A DNA stretch of 18,570 nucleotides from an uncultured Oscillospiraceae bacterium (GCA_900763675.1 CAAFLE010000045.1:1-18570), one strand, 5' to 3'. Counted from the stretch's first letter, positions 1-7,060 are shown. The notes: generated by a model from the letters alone, not told the origin. Made by a program: numbers and translations.

Positions 1-555
1 CGCAACGATGGGGATGTGCAGCTTGCGGGCCTCGGCGATGGCGTTGTGCTCCTTGCGCGGGTCGATGACGAACAGAGCGCCGGGGAGCTTCTTCATGTCC
101 TTCACGCCGCCGAGATACTTCTCGAGCTTTTCCATGTCGCCGAGGAGCTTCATGACTTCCTTCTTGGGAAGCATATCGAAGGTGCCGTCCTCCTGCATCT
201 TCTTGAGCTGGGCAAGACGCTCGACGCGGGTGCGCATGGTCTTGAAGTTGGTGAGCATACCGCCGAGCCAGCGGGCGTTCACGTAGTACATACCGACGCG
301 CTCCGCCTCTTCCTTGACGGCTTCCTGCGCCTGCTTCTTCGTGCCGACGAAGAGAATGCTCTGTCCGTTCTCGGAGAGAGTGCGGACGAAGTCATAGGCT
401 TCCTCAAGCTTCTTGACGGTCTTCGCGAGGTCGATGATGTAGATGCCGTTACGCTCCATATAGATGTATTCGGCCATCTTGGGGTTCCAGCGGCGGGTCT
501 GGTGACCGAAGTGGACACCGGCTTCCAGCAGCTGCTTCATGGATACTACTGCCAT
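1..555 (-). CDS. rpsB: 30S ribosomal protein S2 (partial, 3' end outside window)
   Basis: Small-subunit ribosomal protein S2, which binds late in 30S assembly and is needed for S1 and mRNA docking. The 185 codons present begin MAVVSMKQLLEAGVHFGHQT and continue with the S2 hallmarks RRWNPKMAEYIY, the IIDLAKTVKKLEEAYDF stretch, FVGTKKQAQEAV, RWLGGMLTNFKT and FVIDPRKEHNAIAEA. The usual length is about 230-260 residues, so roughly the last quarter, including the C-terminal part of the core fold, lies before base 1. The start at 555 is set by a strong AGGAGG-type ribosome-binding site just upstream (minus strand, around 566-572). It has its own promoter and a structured leader, and it is not obviously part of the sporulation genes upstream. 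Identification is secure from sequence; only completeness is unknown. Confidence 0.98.
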   Translation of the reverse strand, partial: MAVVSMKQLLEAGVHFGHQTRRWNPKMAEYIYMERNGIYIIDLAKTVKKLEEAYDFVRTLSENGQSILFVGTKKQAQEAVKEEAERVGMYYVNARWLGGMLTNFKTMRTRVERLAQLKKMQEDGTFDMLPKKEVMKLLGDMEKLEKYLGGVKDMKKLPGALFVIDPRKEHNAIAEARKLHIPIVA

Positions 556-658
556 GTTGGGGGTTCCTCCTTTATTTTGTTATTACCTCCGGGAGCCTCA
601 ACCCGGCGCGACCAGGCTTGTGCCACATGGTCGCCGGTCCGCATCCCGTGCGTAATGC
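556..658 (-). promoter_or_regulatory. Structured 5' leader of rpsB
   Basis: About 100 bases separate the predicted rpsB transcription start (near 658) from the start codon. They hold an imperfect hairpin: outer arms CCGG at 603-606 and 634-637, a middle stem CGACCA/TGGTCG at 609-614 and 628-633, and an apical GGC/GCC stem closing a TTGT loop at 618-621. Ribosomal-protein leaders in Firmicutes commonly carry autoregulatory structures, and an S2 leader is known, but I did not match this one to a consensus. Autoregulation by S2 is inference. Confidence 0.45.
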
Positions 659-664
659 GCGGGT

Positions 665-693
665 ATTATACCAAATGCCCGCGCACTCTGCAA
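665..693 (-). promoter_or_regulatory. SigA-type promoter of rpsB
   Basis: On the minus strand TTGCAG (688-693) and TATAAT (665-670) are separated by exactly 17 bases. Transcription would start near 658, about 100 bases ahead of the rpsB start codon. The -10 is a perfect consensus and the -35 matches four of six positions. Confidence 0.8.
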
Positions 694-741
694 GTCTTTT
701 TGCTCTCTTTCGGCGAAAAAATTTCCGTTTTTCCGGCGGTT

Positions 742-1023
742 TCAGCCCCAGATGCCGCGCCGGGACGTCCGGTCGCGCCGCAGCTCCGCCGCGCCGTCGA
801 TGAGAACGATGTCCCCACCGATGCGCGTTATGGATTCCCACGGGAGAATATAGTCGCTCTCGCGCCCGAACAGCCCGAAAAACCGCGCCGGTCCCGGCAC
901 GACGAGCGCAAGGACCCGCCCGCCCGTGAGATCGAGGATCGCGTCGCTCACAAAGCCGAGCCGCGTGCCGTCGGAGATGTTGATGACCTCGCGGTAGCGA
1001 AGCTCGCTGAGCCGTACCTCCAT
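742..1023 (-). CDS. YlmC/YmxH family sporulation protein (PRC-barrel domain)
   Basis: A 93-residue single-domain PRC-barrel protein. The sequence MEVRLSELRYREVINISDGTRLG followed by VSDAILDLTGGRVLALVVPG and YILPWESITRIGGDIVLID is the typical YlmC/YmxH pattern of an RLSEL start, a conserved V-I-N-x-x-D-G-x-x-LG turn, a hydrophobic strand and a closing I-x-x-I-G-x-D-x-I-L-I strand. The molecular function of this family is not established; members are found in endospore formers and often sit beside sigG or other sporulation genes. Here it begins 42 bases after sigG ends on the same strand, so co-transcription with sigG is likely. A GGGGGTGG stretch ahead of the ATG at 1023 serves as ribosome-binding site. 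No convincing terminator is seen between it and the rpsB promoter. Confidence 0.88.
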   Translation of the reverse strand: MEVRLSELRYREVINISDGTRLGFVSDAILDLTGGRVLALVVPGPARFFGLFGRESDYILPWESITRIGGDIVLIDGAAELRRDRTSRRGIWG

Positions 1024-1065
1024 GATGTACCACCCCCATAGAGCGTATGGGAGCGGGGCGTTGTC

Positions 1066-1848
1066 CTATGAAACGAAGATCGCCTTTTTGATCTGCCGGA
1101 TGGCGTTTTTCTCCAGCCGCGATACCTGCGCCTGCGATATGCCGACCATCGACGCGACCTCCACCTGCGTTTTGCCGTCGTAAAAGCGCAGCGAAAGAAT
1201 GCGCTTTTCCCGCCCGGAGAGACTGCGCATCGCGTCGTCGAGCGCCATGCACTCAATCCAGCTCTCGTCGGTGTTGCGCGAATCGCGCACCTGATCCATG
1301 ACCGTGAGACTCTCGCTGCCGTCGGAAAACACCGGGTCGGAGAGACTGACCGGGTCGCTGATGGCGTCGAGCGCGAAGGTGATCTCCTCGCGGGGGATGC
1401 CGAGAGCGCGGGCGATCTCCTCCTCGGTCGGCTCGCGGCCCGTTTCGGCGGTGAGCTTTTCGCGTGCCTGCAAAATTTTGTACGCCGTGTCGCGCACGCT
1501 CCGCGACACGCGCACGGCGCTGTTGTCCCGGAGATACCGGCGGATCTCTCCGGCGATCATCGGCACGCCGTAGGTGGAAAAGCGCACATCATGCGCCTCG
1601 GCGTCAAAATTGTCGATCGCCTTGATGAGACCGATGCAGCCGACCTGAAACAGATCGTCGATGTTCTCCCCGCGGGAGGAAAAGCGCTGGATAACGCTCA
1701 GCACGAGCCGCAGATTGCCCGCGATCAGCTCCTCGCGGGCGGCCTTGTCGCCCTGCCGGACGCGCAGCAGCAGCGAGCGGGTCGTAGCGCCGTCGAGTAC
1801 GGCGAGCTTCGAGGTGTTGACGCCGCAAATCTCTACTTTTCCCTGCAT
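1066..1848 (-). CDS. sigG: RNA polymerase sporulation sigma factor SigG
   Basis: Forespore-specific late sigma factor (sigma-70 family, SigF/SigG group), 260 residues, the usual length. The N-terminus reads MQGKVEICGVNTSKL, matching the KVEICGV-TSKL signature of SigG. Region 2 follows with NLRLVLSVIQRF, the DDLFQVGCIGLIKAIDNFD core-binding helix and RFSTYGVPMIAGEIRRYLRDN for -10 recognition; region 3 carries the ALDAISDPVSL stretch; region 4 ends with the helix-turn-helix KTQVEVASMVGISQAQVSRLE. I chose the ATG at 1848 because it restores the family N-terminus and has AGAGGAGG about 10 bases upstream; an in-frame ATG at 1908 would only add 20 unrelated residues across the promoter hairpin. Unlike the common arrangement in Bacilli and Clostridia, spoIIGA and sigE are not directly upstream; a secreted peptidase gene is. 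A SigF-like promoter and a ribosome-binding-site-hiding hairpin precede it. Confidence 0.97.
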   Translation of the reverse strand: MQGKVEICGVNTSKLAVLDGATTRSLLLRVRQGDKAAREELIAGNLRLVLSVIQRFSSRGENIDDLFQVGCIGLIKAIDNFDAEAHDVRFSTYGVPMIAGEIRRYLRDNSAVRVSRSVRDTAYKILQAREKLTAETGREPTEEEIARALGIPREEITFALDAISDPVSLSDPVFSDGSESLTVMDQVRDSRNTDESWIECMALDDAMRSLSGREKRILSLRFYDGKTQVEVASMVGISQAQVSRLEKNAIRQIKKAIFVS

Positions 1849-1858
1849 ACAGCAAAAA

Positions 1859-1895
1859 CCTCCTCTGGCAAACGTTAGTGTTTCCGCAGAGGAGG
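1859..1895 (-). terminator. Hairpin hiding the sigG ribosome-binding site / terminator of the upstream peptidase gene
   Basis: Perfect 9-bp arms CCTCCTCTG (1859-1867) and CAGAGGAGG (1887-1895) flank an inner 4-bp AAAC/GTTT stem with a six-base loop. On the minus strand the second arm contains the sigG Shine-Dalgarno AGAGGAGG and is followed by GGTTTTTGC, so the structure can act as a weak intrinsic terminator for the peptidase gene and as a translational block in read-through RNA. On the plus strand it is followed by TTGTTTTA. Confidence 0.7.
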
Positions 1896-1906
1896 TTGTT
1901 TTATAC
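1876..1906 (-). promoter_or_regulatory. Putative SigF-dependent promoter of sigG
   Basis: On the minus strand GTATA (1902-1906) is followed after 16 bases by GGAAACACTA (1876-1885). This fits the SigF consensus as I remember it, GYATA about 15-16 bases before GGnnAnAnTR, at every defined position. Transcription would start around 1868-1871, giving a leader of only about 22 bases that begins inside the loop of the overlapping hairpin. SigF control of sigG is established in Bacillus subtilis; its use here is inference from the motif. Confidence 0.65.
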
Positions 1907-1917
1907 ATTTTCAGGTG

Positions 1918-3621
1918 TTACGGTGCGCCGAGGCGGGCAATGGTGAGACCGGGCCGCGCCATTCCGGCGGCGTACTTCCAGTTGAACGTATAGCCGCTCT
2001 CGTTCCCGGCGGCGTCGGTCGCCGCGACGGAGATCGTCCACACGCCCTCCGTCAGATTTTCCGCCGTCCACGGGAAATCGCTTGCGCCGTCGGTGACGAG
2101 GAACGTGCTGCGCGTCTCCCCGGTATCCGAGGTGAGCGTAACAGTCAGCCCCGCGAGCCGGTCGTTGTCCGTAATGCGGTAGTGCAGCGAGAAGCCGCTT
2201 TCCGTGATGTCGGTAAGGGTGAGCGAGCGGAGGACCGGCGGCGTCGTGTCGATGAACACCGTGCCGACCTCGGCGAGCGGGCTTTCGTTCCCGCCGGCGT
2301 CGCACGCCGCGGCGCGGACCTCATACGTACCCTGCCGCCATATATCGACGTCGAACGTGCCGGAGCCGGAGGCGGGCGCGTTGTAATACCGCGTGACCCA
2401 CAGCTCCTCGCCCTCGCCGCGGGTGTCGATGCGGAAGGTGTTCACGCGCTGATCGTCCGTGCCGGAGAGGAAGAGCGCAAAGCCCTTCGAGGTCGCCGCG
2501 CCGATGCCGGAAGCCGTCAGCGCGGGGACGGTCGTGTCGCCGATCTGCGGCTGCGTTTTCAAAAGCGCCTCCGTCGTGCCGCTGCCGGCGATGCCGTCGG
2601 CGGTAAGCCCCTGCTGCGACTGGAAGGCGCGGACCGCCTCGTCGGTTTTGGAGCAGTAGTAGCCGGTGACGTACTTTTCCTCGAGAAGACCGCGGCGGCA
2701 AAGCTCGATCTGCAATACCGTGACGCCCGCGCCGATGTACACGCCGCGTCCGTCCGCCATCGACCAGCCGCGCAGCGACGGGTTATAATAGAGCGCGTAC
2801 ACGATCTCGTAGCCGGAGAGGAGCGCCCGGTCGTAATTGGCGAGCGCCAGCATCTCCTGCGAGGATGTGATGTGCCATGTCTCGCCTGCGGACGTGCCGG
2901 ACGGCTGGAGCGGCTTATAAAGTCCGTAGTCCGCCATGTGGTACACGACGCCGGTCTGCGGATTCGTGTAGCTCGTCTTGAAATTCGCGCCGAGCCAGTA
3001 GTTGGAAATGTCCATCGCGTTGCCGGAGTTATGACCGCTGCACCCGGGGCGGGCGTAATACCCGTTCACCCATGTGTTGTCCCAGAGCCGCAGCGCGGCG
3101 CGGTAGTAGTAGCGGAGATCGAGCGTCGAGAGATCGTAGGCGGAAAGGTCGATCGCATATTCCTCGGGCCAGCCGGGCGCGGTCTCGGCGGTCCACCAGA
3201 AATCCGTGACGCTCCGCCCGTTCCAGCGCAGAGCGCGGCGGAACGGTCCGGTGTTGGCGTTCGCGTCGTGCAGACCGATGACCTCCTGATAGCACGCCGG
3301 GCGGAAAGCGTTCGTCACGATGAGCTTTTCGTCTCCGTAGCCCACGTCGCGGCTGAACGTCGCCAGCCGGATGACCAGCTCCCGGTCGGTGCCGTGGAGG
3401 ATGGCGGTCTTTGCCTCCTCCAGCGATGTGTCGGGGTCCAGACCGAAATTCATGCACCAGTTGCTCGCGGCGGTATCAAAATCAAAATATGTCACCGCTT
3501 CCTCGTAGGAGAGAAAGTCGATGGAGCTTTCCGCGCCGTCCGCCGCCCGCGCCGGAAGAGCGCCGAGCAGCAGCGCGGCGAGCATCGCCGCGGCAAGGGA
3601 GCGAACCGTTCGTTTTCCCAT
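1918..3621 (-). CDS. Secreted VanY-like M15 peptidase with peptidoglycan-binding and Ig-like domains
   Basis: A 567-residue exported cell-wall hydrolase, probably a D-alanyl-D-alanine or L,D carboxypeptidase. Residues 1-27 form a signal peptide (MGKRTVRSL, a hydrophobic Ala/Leu run, ARA-A cleavage site). The zinc peptidase core shows S-G-H-N-S-G-N-A-M-D at 195-204 (the SxHxxGxAxD motif, His197 and Asp204 as zinc ligands) and E-T-W-H at 247-250 (the ExWH motif with catalytic Glu247 and third ligand His250). A PG_binding_1-type repeat follows at about 290-355 (AVRAFQSQQGLTADGIAG). The last 200 residues resemble two beta-sandwich repeats of the Ig-like/GBS Bsp type, each ending in a D-x-A-G-N-E-S motif. 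It has its own vegetative-type promoter and lies directly upstream of sigG, so it may act in sporulation or germination cortex processing; that link is only positional. The start at 3621 has AAAGG about 10 bases upstream. Confidence 0.85.
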   Translation of the reverse strand: MGKRTVRSLAAAMLAALLLGALPARAADGAESSIDFLSYEEAVTYFDFDTAASNWCMNFGLDPDTSLEEAKTAILHGTDRELVIRLATFSRDVGYGDEKLIVTNAFRPACYQEVIGLHDANANTGPFRRALRWNGRSVTDFWWTAETAPGWPEEYAIDLSAYDLSTLDLRYYYRAALRLWDNTWVNGYYARPGCSGHNSGNAMDISNYWLGANFKTSYTNPQTGVVYHMADYGLYKPLQPSGTSAGETWHITSSQEMLALANYDRALLSGYEIVYALYYNPSLRGWSMADGRGVYIGAGVTVLQIELCRRGLLEEKYVTGYYCSKTDEAVRAFQSQQGLTADGIAGSGTTEALLKTQPQIGDTTVPALTASGIGAATSKGFALFLSGTDDQRVNTFRIDTRGEGEELWVTRYYNAPASGSGTFDVDIWRQGTYEVRAAACDAGGNESPLAEVGTVFIDTTPPVLRSLTLTDITESGFSLHYRITDNDRLAGLTVTLTSDTGETRSTFLVTDGASDFPWTAENLTEGVWTISVAATDAAGNESGYTFNWKYAAGMARPGLTIARLGAP

Positions 3622-3656
3622 ACAGGCAGAGCCTTTCTTACGATAATGATACGTCT

Positions 3657-3685
3657 ACTATATCGGATTTTTTTTCGTCCGTCAA
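3657..3685 (-). promoter_or_regulatory. SigA-type promoter of the M15 peptidase gene
   Basis: On the minus strand TTGACG (3680-3685) and TATAGT (3657-3662) are spaced by 17 bases, five of six matches in each element. The spacer contains an A8 run. Transcription would start near 3650, about 30 bases before the start codon at 3621. A housekeeping-type promoter here means that read-through into sigG could occur in growing cells. Confidence 0.75.
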
Positions 3686-3715
3686 CGCCGCGCTCTTTTC
3701 GTCCGGCGCGGCGTG

Positions 3716-3724
3716 TGATATACT
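3716..3724 (+). promoter_or_regulatory. Extended -10 promoter of cca
   Basis: TGATATACT at 3716-3724 is an extended -10 (TGn plus TATACT). A weak -35, TTTTCG, lies 17 bases upstream at 3696-3701. Transcription would begin near 3731 and leave an 18-base leader holding the AGGGGAG ribosome-binding site. It is divergent from the peptidase promoter only about 30 bases away. Confidence 0.55.
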
Positions 3725-3748
3725 CCAACCGGAAAGGGGAGAGACGCT

Positions 3749-5092
3749 ATGGTTTTGCCCGGGAATGTCGCGCAGACGCTCGACCGCCTGGAAAACGCCG
3801 GTTGGGAGAGCTACGCCGTGGGCGGCTGCGTGCGCGACGCGCTGCTCGGCATCGAGCCGCATGACTGGGACCTCTGCACCGCCGCGCCGCCGGAGGAGAT
3901 GAAAAAGGTTTTCGCCGGGGAGCGGGTACTTGAAACCGGCATAAAGCACGGCACGCTCACGCTGCTCACGCCCTCCGGACCGCTTGAAATCACAACGTTC
4001 CGCGCCGAGAGCGCCTATACCGACCGCCGCCACCCGGACAGCGTTTCGTTCCTTTCGGACGTTCACGCCGATCTGGCGCGGCGGGATTTCACCGTCAACG
4101 CCATGGCGTACAGCCCGAAGCGCGGGCTGCGCGACGATTTTCACGGACGGGAGGATCTGCAAAACGGCGTTCTCCGCTGCGTCGGCGAACCCGGCGAGCG
4201 CTTCCGGGAGGACGCGCTGCGCCTTCTCCGGGCGCTGCGCTTCGCGGCGCGGTTTCGTTTGACCATTGAGGAGAAAACCGCCGCGGCGCTGCGCGAAAAC
4301 CGGGAGCTGCTGCGCTCGGTGTCGCCGGAGCGCATTTTCTCCGAGCTGAAGGGCATTCTATGCGCCCCGGGCGCGGGGGAGATGCTGCTCGCGTATCCGG
4401 AGGTGTTTTTCGTCTTTCTGCCGGAGCTTTCGCCGATGCTCGGCTTTGATACGCGCCGCCCGCAGAACCACTGCTGGGACGTGTGGGGGCATACGGCGCA
4501 CGCCGTAGACGCCATCGCGCCCGAGAGCGTTCTCCGCCTCACGATGCTCTTTCACGACAGCGGCAAGCCGAAAACGTTCCGCTTTGACCCGGCGGCGGGA
4601 TACGGGAAGTTTCCGCGCCATCCGCAGCTCGGCGCGGAGATTGCCGACGCGGTGCTGCGCCGCCTGCACTGCGACAACGCCACGCGGAAAACCGTGATGA
4701 CGCTCGTGGAAAACCACGAAATGCGCACCGGTCACGAAAAAAAAGACCTGCGCCGCCTGCTTGCAAAGCTCGGCGAGGAGGATATGCGCGATCTGCTGCT
4801 CGTCCGGCGGGCGGACGCGGCGGCGCACGCTCCGGAAGCCGCGGCGCGGCTCGCCGCGCTGGCGGACGCGGATGAAAAATGTCTGAACGAAATCCTTGCG
4901 GAACACGGCTGCCTGCACATCCGCGATCTTGCCGTAAACGGAAACGATCTTGCATCGCTCGGCGTGCCGCCGGGTCCGGCGGTGGGGGAGACGCTTTCGC
5001 GCCTGCTCGATCTTGTGCTGGACGGAGCGCTGCAAAACGATAGGGAAGCGCTGCTGCGGGCGGCGCGGAAGGAGAGAGAAAACCATGGATAA
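3749..5092 (+). CDS. cca: CCA tRNA nucleotidyltransferase (class II, with HD domain)
   Basis: Adds or repairs the 3'-terminal CCA of tRNA without a template. The 447-residue protein has the class II head: VGGCVRDALLG at 24-34 and the metal-binding Asp pair in HDWDL (Asp39, Asp41), then RRDFTVNAMA at 111-120 (motif B), and EDALRLLRALRFA at 154-166 (the nucleotide-selecting motif D with its EDxxR core). A divergent HD phosphohydrolase domain follows, with LFHDSGKP at 268-274 and ENHEMR farther on. From sequence alone I cannot tell a full CCA-adding enzyme from a CC- or A-adding specialist. It is the first gene of a two-gene operon; its last codons overlap the start of the next gene by eight bases, implying translational coupling. 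The start at 3749 follows GAAAGGGGAGAG. Confidence 0.95.
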   Translation: MVLPGNVAQTLDRLENAGWESYAVGGCVRDALLGIEPHDWDLCTAAPPEEMKKVFAGERVLETGIKHGTLTLLTPSGPLEITTFRAESAYTDRRHPDSVSFLSDVHADLARRDFTVNAMAYSPKRGLRDDFHGREDLQNGVLRCVGEPGERFREDALRLLRALRFAARFRLTIEEKTAAALRENRELLRSVSPERIFSELKGILCAPGAGEMLLAYPEVFFVFLPELSPMLGFDTRRPQNHCWDVWGHTAHAVDAIAPESVLRLTMLFHDSGKPKTFRFDPAAGYGKFPRHPQLGAEIADAVLRRLHCDNATRKTVMTLVENHEMRTGHEKKDLRRLLAKLGEEDMRDLLLVRRADAAAHAPEAAARLAALADADEKCLNEILAEHGCLHIRDLAVNGNDLASLGVPPGPAVGETLSRLLDLVLDGALQNDREALLRAARKERENHG

Positions 5093-5717
5093 ATCCGTAC
5101 AGATACAATGGCTGGGGCATTCGTGCTTTTGCATGGAGTACCGCGGCTTCTCGCTTGTGACCGACCCGTATGCCGACGGATACGTGCCGGGGCTGCCGCC
5201 GCTGCGCGTGAGCGCGGACGCGATATACTGCTCGCACGGTCACGGCGACCACAACGCAGCGGAATGCGTAACGCTCACCGGAAAACCCGCGCCGGAGGAT
5301 TTCTCCGCGCAGGAGTTTTCCGTGCCGCACGACCACCACGGCGGAGTGCGGCGCGGCGGAAACTGCATCCGGCAGTTCCGCTTCGGGGCGCTGCGCGTCG
5401 TCCATATGGGCGACACCGGCTGTATGCCGGAGGAGAGCGTCCTTGCGGCACTGCGCGGGTGCGACGCGCTGCTTCTCCCCATCGGTGGGTACTATACCGT
5501 GGACGCGGCGGAGGCGTATGCCGTCGCGGAGCGGATCGCGCCGCGGTGCATCGTGCCGATGCACTACCGGGGCGAGAGCTTCGGCTTTGACGAGATCGGT
5601 ACGCTTGATGAATTTACCGCGCTCTTTCCCGCGGGAAGCGTGGAGCTTCTCGAAACCGATACGTTCACGCTTGCGGCAGACGCGCCGCGAGGCGTCGTCG
5701 TGCCGCGGCTTTTATAA
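5085..5717 (+). CDS. Metallo-beta-lactamase-fold hydrolase (UlaG/UPF0173-like)
   Basis: A 210-residue MBL-fold protein with the short-form architecture of UlaG-like and UPF0173 hydrolases. It opens with IQWLGHSCF, has the metal motif S-H-G-H-G-D-H (His51, His53, Asp55, His56), a second ligand set around PHDHHGG (about 81-87), HMGDTG with bridging Asp110, and a C-terminal P-M-H-Y with His160. The substrate is unknown; relatives act on lactones, phosphodiesters or N-acyl amides. The ATG at 5085 overlaps the end of cca by eight bases and has GGAAGGAGAG upstream. The coupling to cca might hint at a nucleotide- or RNA-related substrate, but that is speculation. Confidence 0.85.
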   Translation: MDKSVQIQWLGHSCFCMEYRGFSLVTDPYADGYVPGLPPLRVSADAIYCSHGHGDHNAAECVTLTGKPAPEDFSAQEFSVPHDHHGGVRRGGNCIRQFRFGALRVVHMGDTGCMPEESVLAALRGCDALLLPIGGYYTVDAAEAYAVAERIAPRCIVPMHYRGESFGFDEIGTLDEFTALFPAGSVELLETDTFTLAADAPRGVVVPRLL

Positions 5718-5721
5718 AAAG

Positions 5722-5936
5722 GCGCCCTTGTGTAAAGGGAAGACTCTCCCCGGCGGGGAGGGATGTCGCCGCAGGCGACAGAGAGGGGGGCGGGGCTGGC
5801 GAGCCGAAGGCGAGACTGAGGGGTTGTAAATGTTCAAAATTCGCCTGTTTTTTTGGAAAAATATGGACTTTTACGCTTGCAACCCCTCCGTCACGGCAGA
5901 CGCCGCGCCACCTCCCCTTATTTTCAAGGGGAGGAT
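5722..5936. repeat. MITE-like, hairpin-rich intergenic repeat between convergent genes
   Basis: This 215-base non-coding block is built of nested inverted repeats: CCCTT/AAGGG at 5725-5739, CTCCCC/GGGGAG at 5746-5760, TGTCGCC/GGCGACA at 5764-5780, a long-range GAGGGGTTG/CAACCCCTC pair at 5818-5826 and 5880-5888, and CCTCCCCTT/AAGGGGAGG at 5911-5934. The pattern, with a CCCTTG-type left end, TGAGGGGTTGT and AACCCCTCCGTCACGG segments and a CCTCCCCTT...AAGGGGAGG right end, resembles a palindromic element I recall from many gut Clostridia genomes. No transposase is present. Lying between two gene ends, it probably also terminates transcription from both sides. It contains no plausible gene. Confidence 0.65.
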
Positions 5937-5941
5937 TCAGC

Positions 5942-7033
5942 TTATTCAAGCGTCAGCGCATCCGGCAGCCAGCAGCCGTCGGGCAACGTTTTGTGGCGGA
6001 ACACCTGCCCGCACCGTGCGGGATCCTTCGCCTCGTGGAACCGGAAGAGCAGCTCGCCCTCGCCGGTTTTCGTGAGGATCTCCAGCTTGCCCGCCGGATG
6101 GGACAGGCAGTATTTGATCGCCTTGTCCATGCCGCTGATGCGCCGCTTGGCGCCCTCAACGATCTCGATACCCTGCTCCATCGGCACCTGAAAGAGATTT
6201 TTCACGCCCGTCACGGGGCGGCACTGAAATATGTAGTACGGCAGACAGCCGATGCCGGTGAGCGAGGCGAGCAGCTCGCCGAGTACGGCGGGATCATCGT
6301 TCACGCCGCGCAGCAGCACCGTCTGGTTGCGCACGATGCACCCGGCACGGCGCAGCGCGGCGACCGCTGCGGTCGCCTCCGGCGTGATCTCCCGCGGGTG
6401 GTTGAACTGCGTCACGACGAAGATGGTTTTCTTCTCCGTGTAGCGCGAGAGCGTTTTGCAAAGCGCCGCGTCGATCCGCTCGGGCCACGTGACGGGCGTG
6501 CGCGTTCCAAAACGAATGTAGTGCAGATGGCGGATGGGCGTGAGCGCGGTAAGATAGCGCTCGATCGTCTCATTGCCGTTGAGAAACGAATCGCCGCCGG
6601 AGAGCAGCACGTTCGTGATCTCCTCATGGTCGCGGATGTAGCCGGTCACGCGCTCAAAATTTGCCGCGATCTCCTCATCCGTCAGCCCCACAAGCCGCTT
6701 GCGGAAGCAGTGGCGGCAGTACATGGCGCACCGGTTCGTCGTCAGCACCATGGCGGTCTGCGCGTATTTGTGCTGCAAGCCCGGCACACGGGTGTTGCTC
6801 TGCTCGCCGCTTGTATCGAACGAGCCGCCCTCTTCCTCCTCTATCGGCGCAGGCACTGCCATTTTCCGGATCGGGTCGTCCGGATCGTTTGGGTCGATCA
6901 GTCCCAGATAGTAGGGTGTGATGCACATGGGGTAGCGGTCCGCCACCGCTTGCACGGCGGCAAGCTCTTCGGCGGTCATGGGCAGCTTTTCCGCAAGCTG
7001 CGCGGCTGTCGTGATCCACATTGTCGTCGTCAT
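5942..7033 (-). CDS. KamA-family radical SAM 2,3-aminomutase, probably not lysine-specific (glutamate 2,3-aminomutase-like)
   Basis: A PLP- and SAM-dependent radical enzyme that would move an alpha-amino group to the beta carbon. It has the cluster motif C-x3-C-x2-C at Cys102, Cys106 and Cys109 (CAMYCRHC), the SGGD SAM-binding loop at 145-148, TQFNHPREIT, NQTVLLRGVND at 236-246 and the PLP lysine in HPAGK (Lys316). It aligns well with clostridial lysine 2,3-aminomutase, but the two Asp residues that hold the lysine side chain are replaced by Arg272 (in QCRPV) and Ser311 (in CLSHP). A Clostridium difficile relative with Lys and Asn at these sites was reported to be a glutamate 2,3-aminomutase, so an acidic substrate is likely here. 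Length is 363, shorter than the 416 of the lysine enzyme. The ATG at 7021 (fifth codon) is an alternative start, since GGAAAGG directly abuts the first ATG. Confidence 0.85.
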   Translation of the reverse strand: MTTTMWITTAAQLAEKLPMTAEELAAVQAVADRYPMCITPYYLGLIDPNDPDDPIRKMAVPAPIEEEEGGSFDTSGEQSNTRVPGLQHKYAQTAMVLTTNRCAMYCRHCFRKRLVGLTDEEIAANFERVTGYIRDHEEITNVLLSGGDSFLNGNETIERYLTALTPIRHLHYIRFGTRTPVTWPERIDAALCKTLSRYTEKKTIFVVTQFNHPREITPEATAAVAALRRAGCIVRNQTVLLRGVNDDPAVLGELLASLTGIGCLPYYIFQCRPVTGVKNLFQVPMEQGIEIVEGAKRRISGMDKAIKYCLSHPAGKLEILTKTGEGELLFRFHEAKDPARCGQVFRHKTLPDGCWLPDALTLE

Positions 7034-7060
7034 CCTTTCCGGTCAATATAATGTAGTTAA

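Noticed and set aside
572..1256. Extra small genes overlapping the YlmC/YmxH gene in other frames
   Set aside because: They lack ribosome-binding sites and recognisable domains, and overlap sigG and the rpsB leader.
1915..3864. A 649-codon open frame on the plus strand opposite the M15 peptidase
   Set aside because: Arg/Ala/Val-rich with no domain pattern, and it runs across promoters into cca in another frame; the minus-strand peptidase has a signal peptide and zinc motifs.
5722..5936. CRISPR array or tandem repeat
   Set aside because: The repeats are inverted and unequal, without regular spacers.
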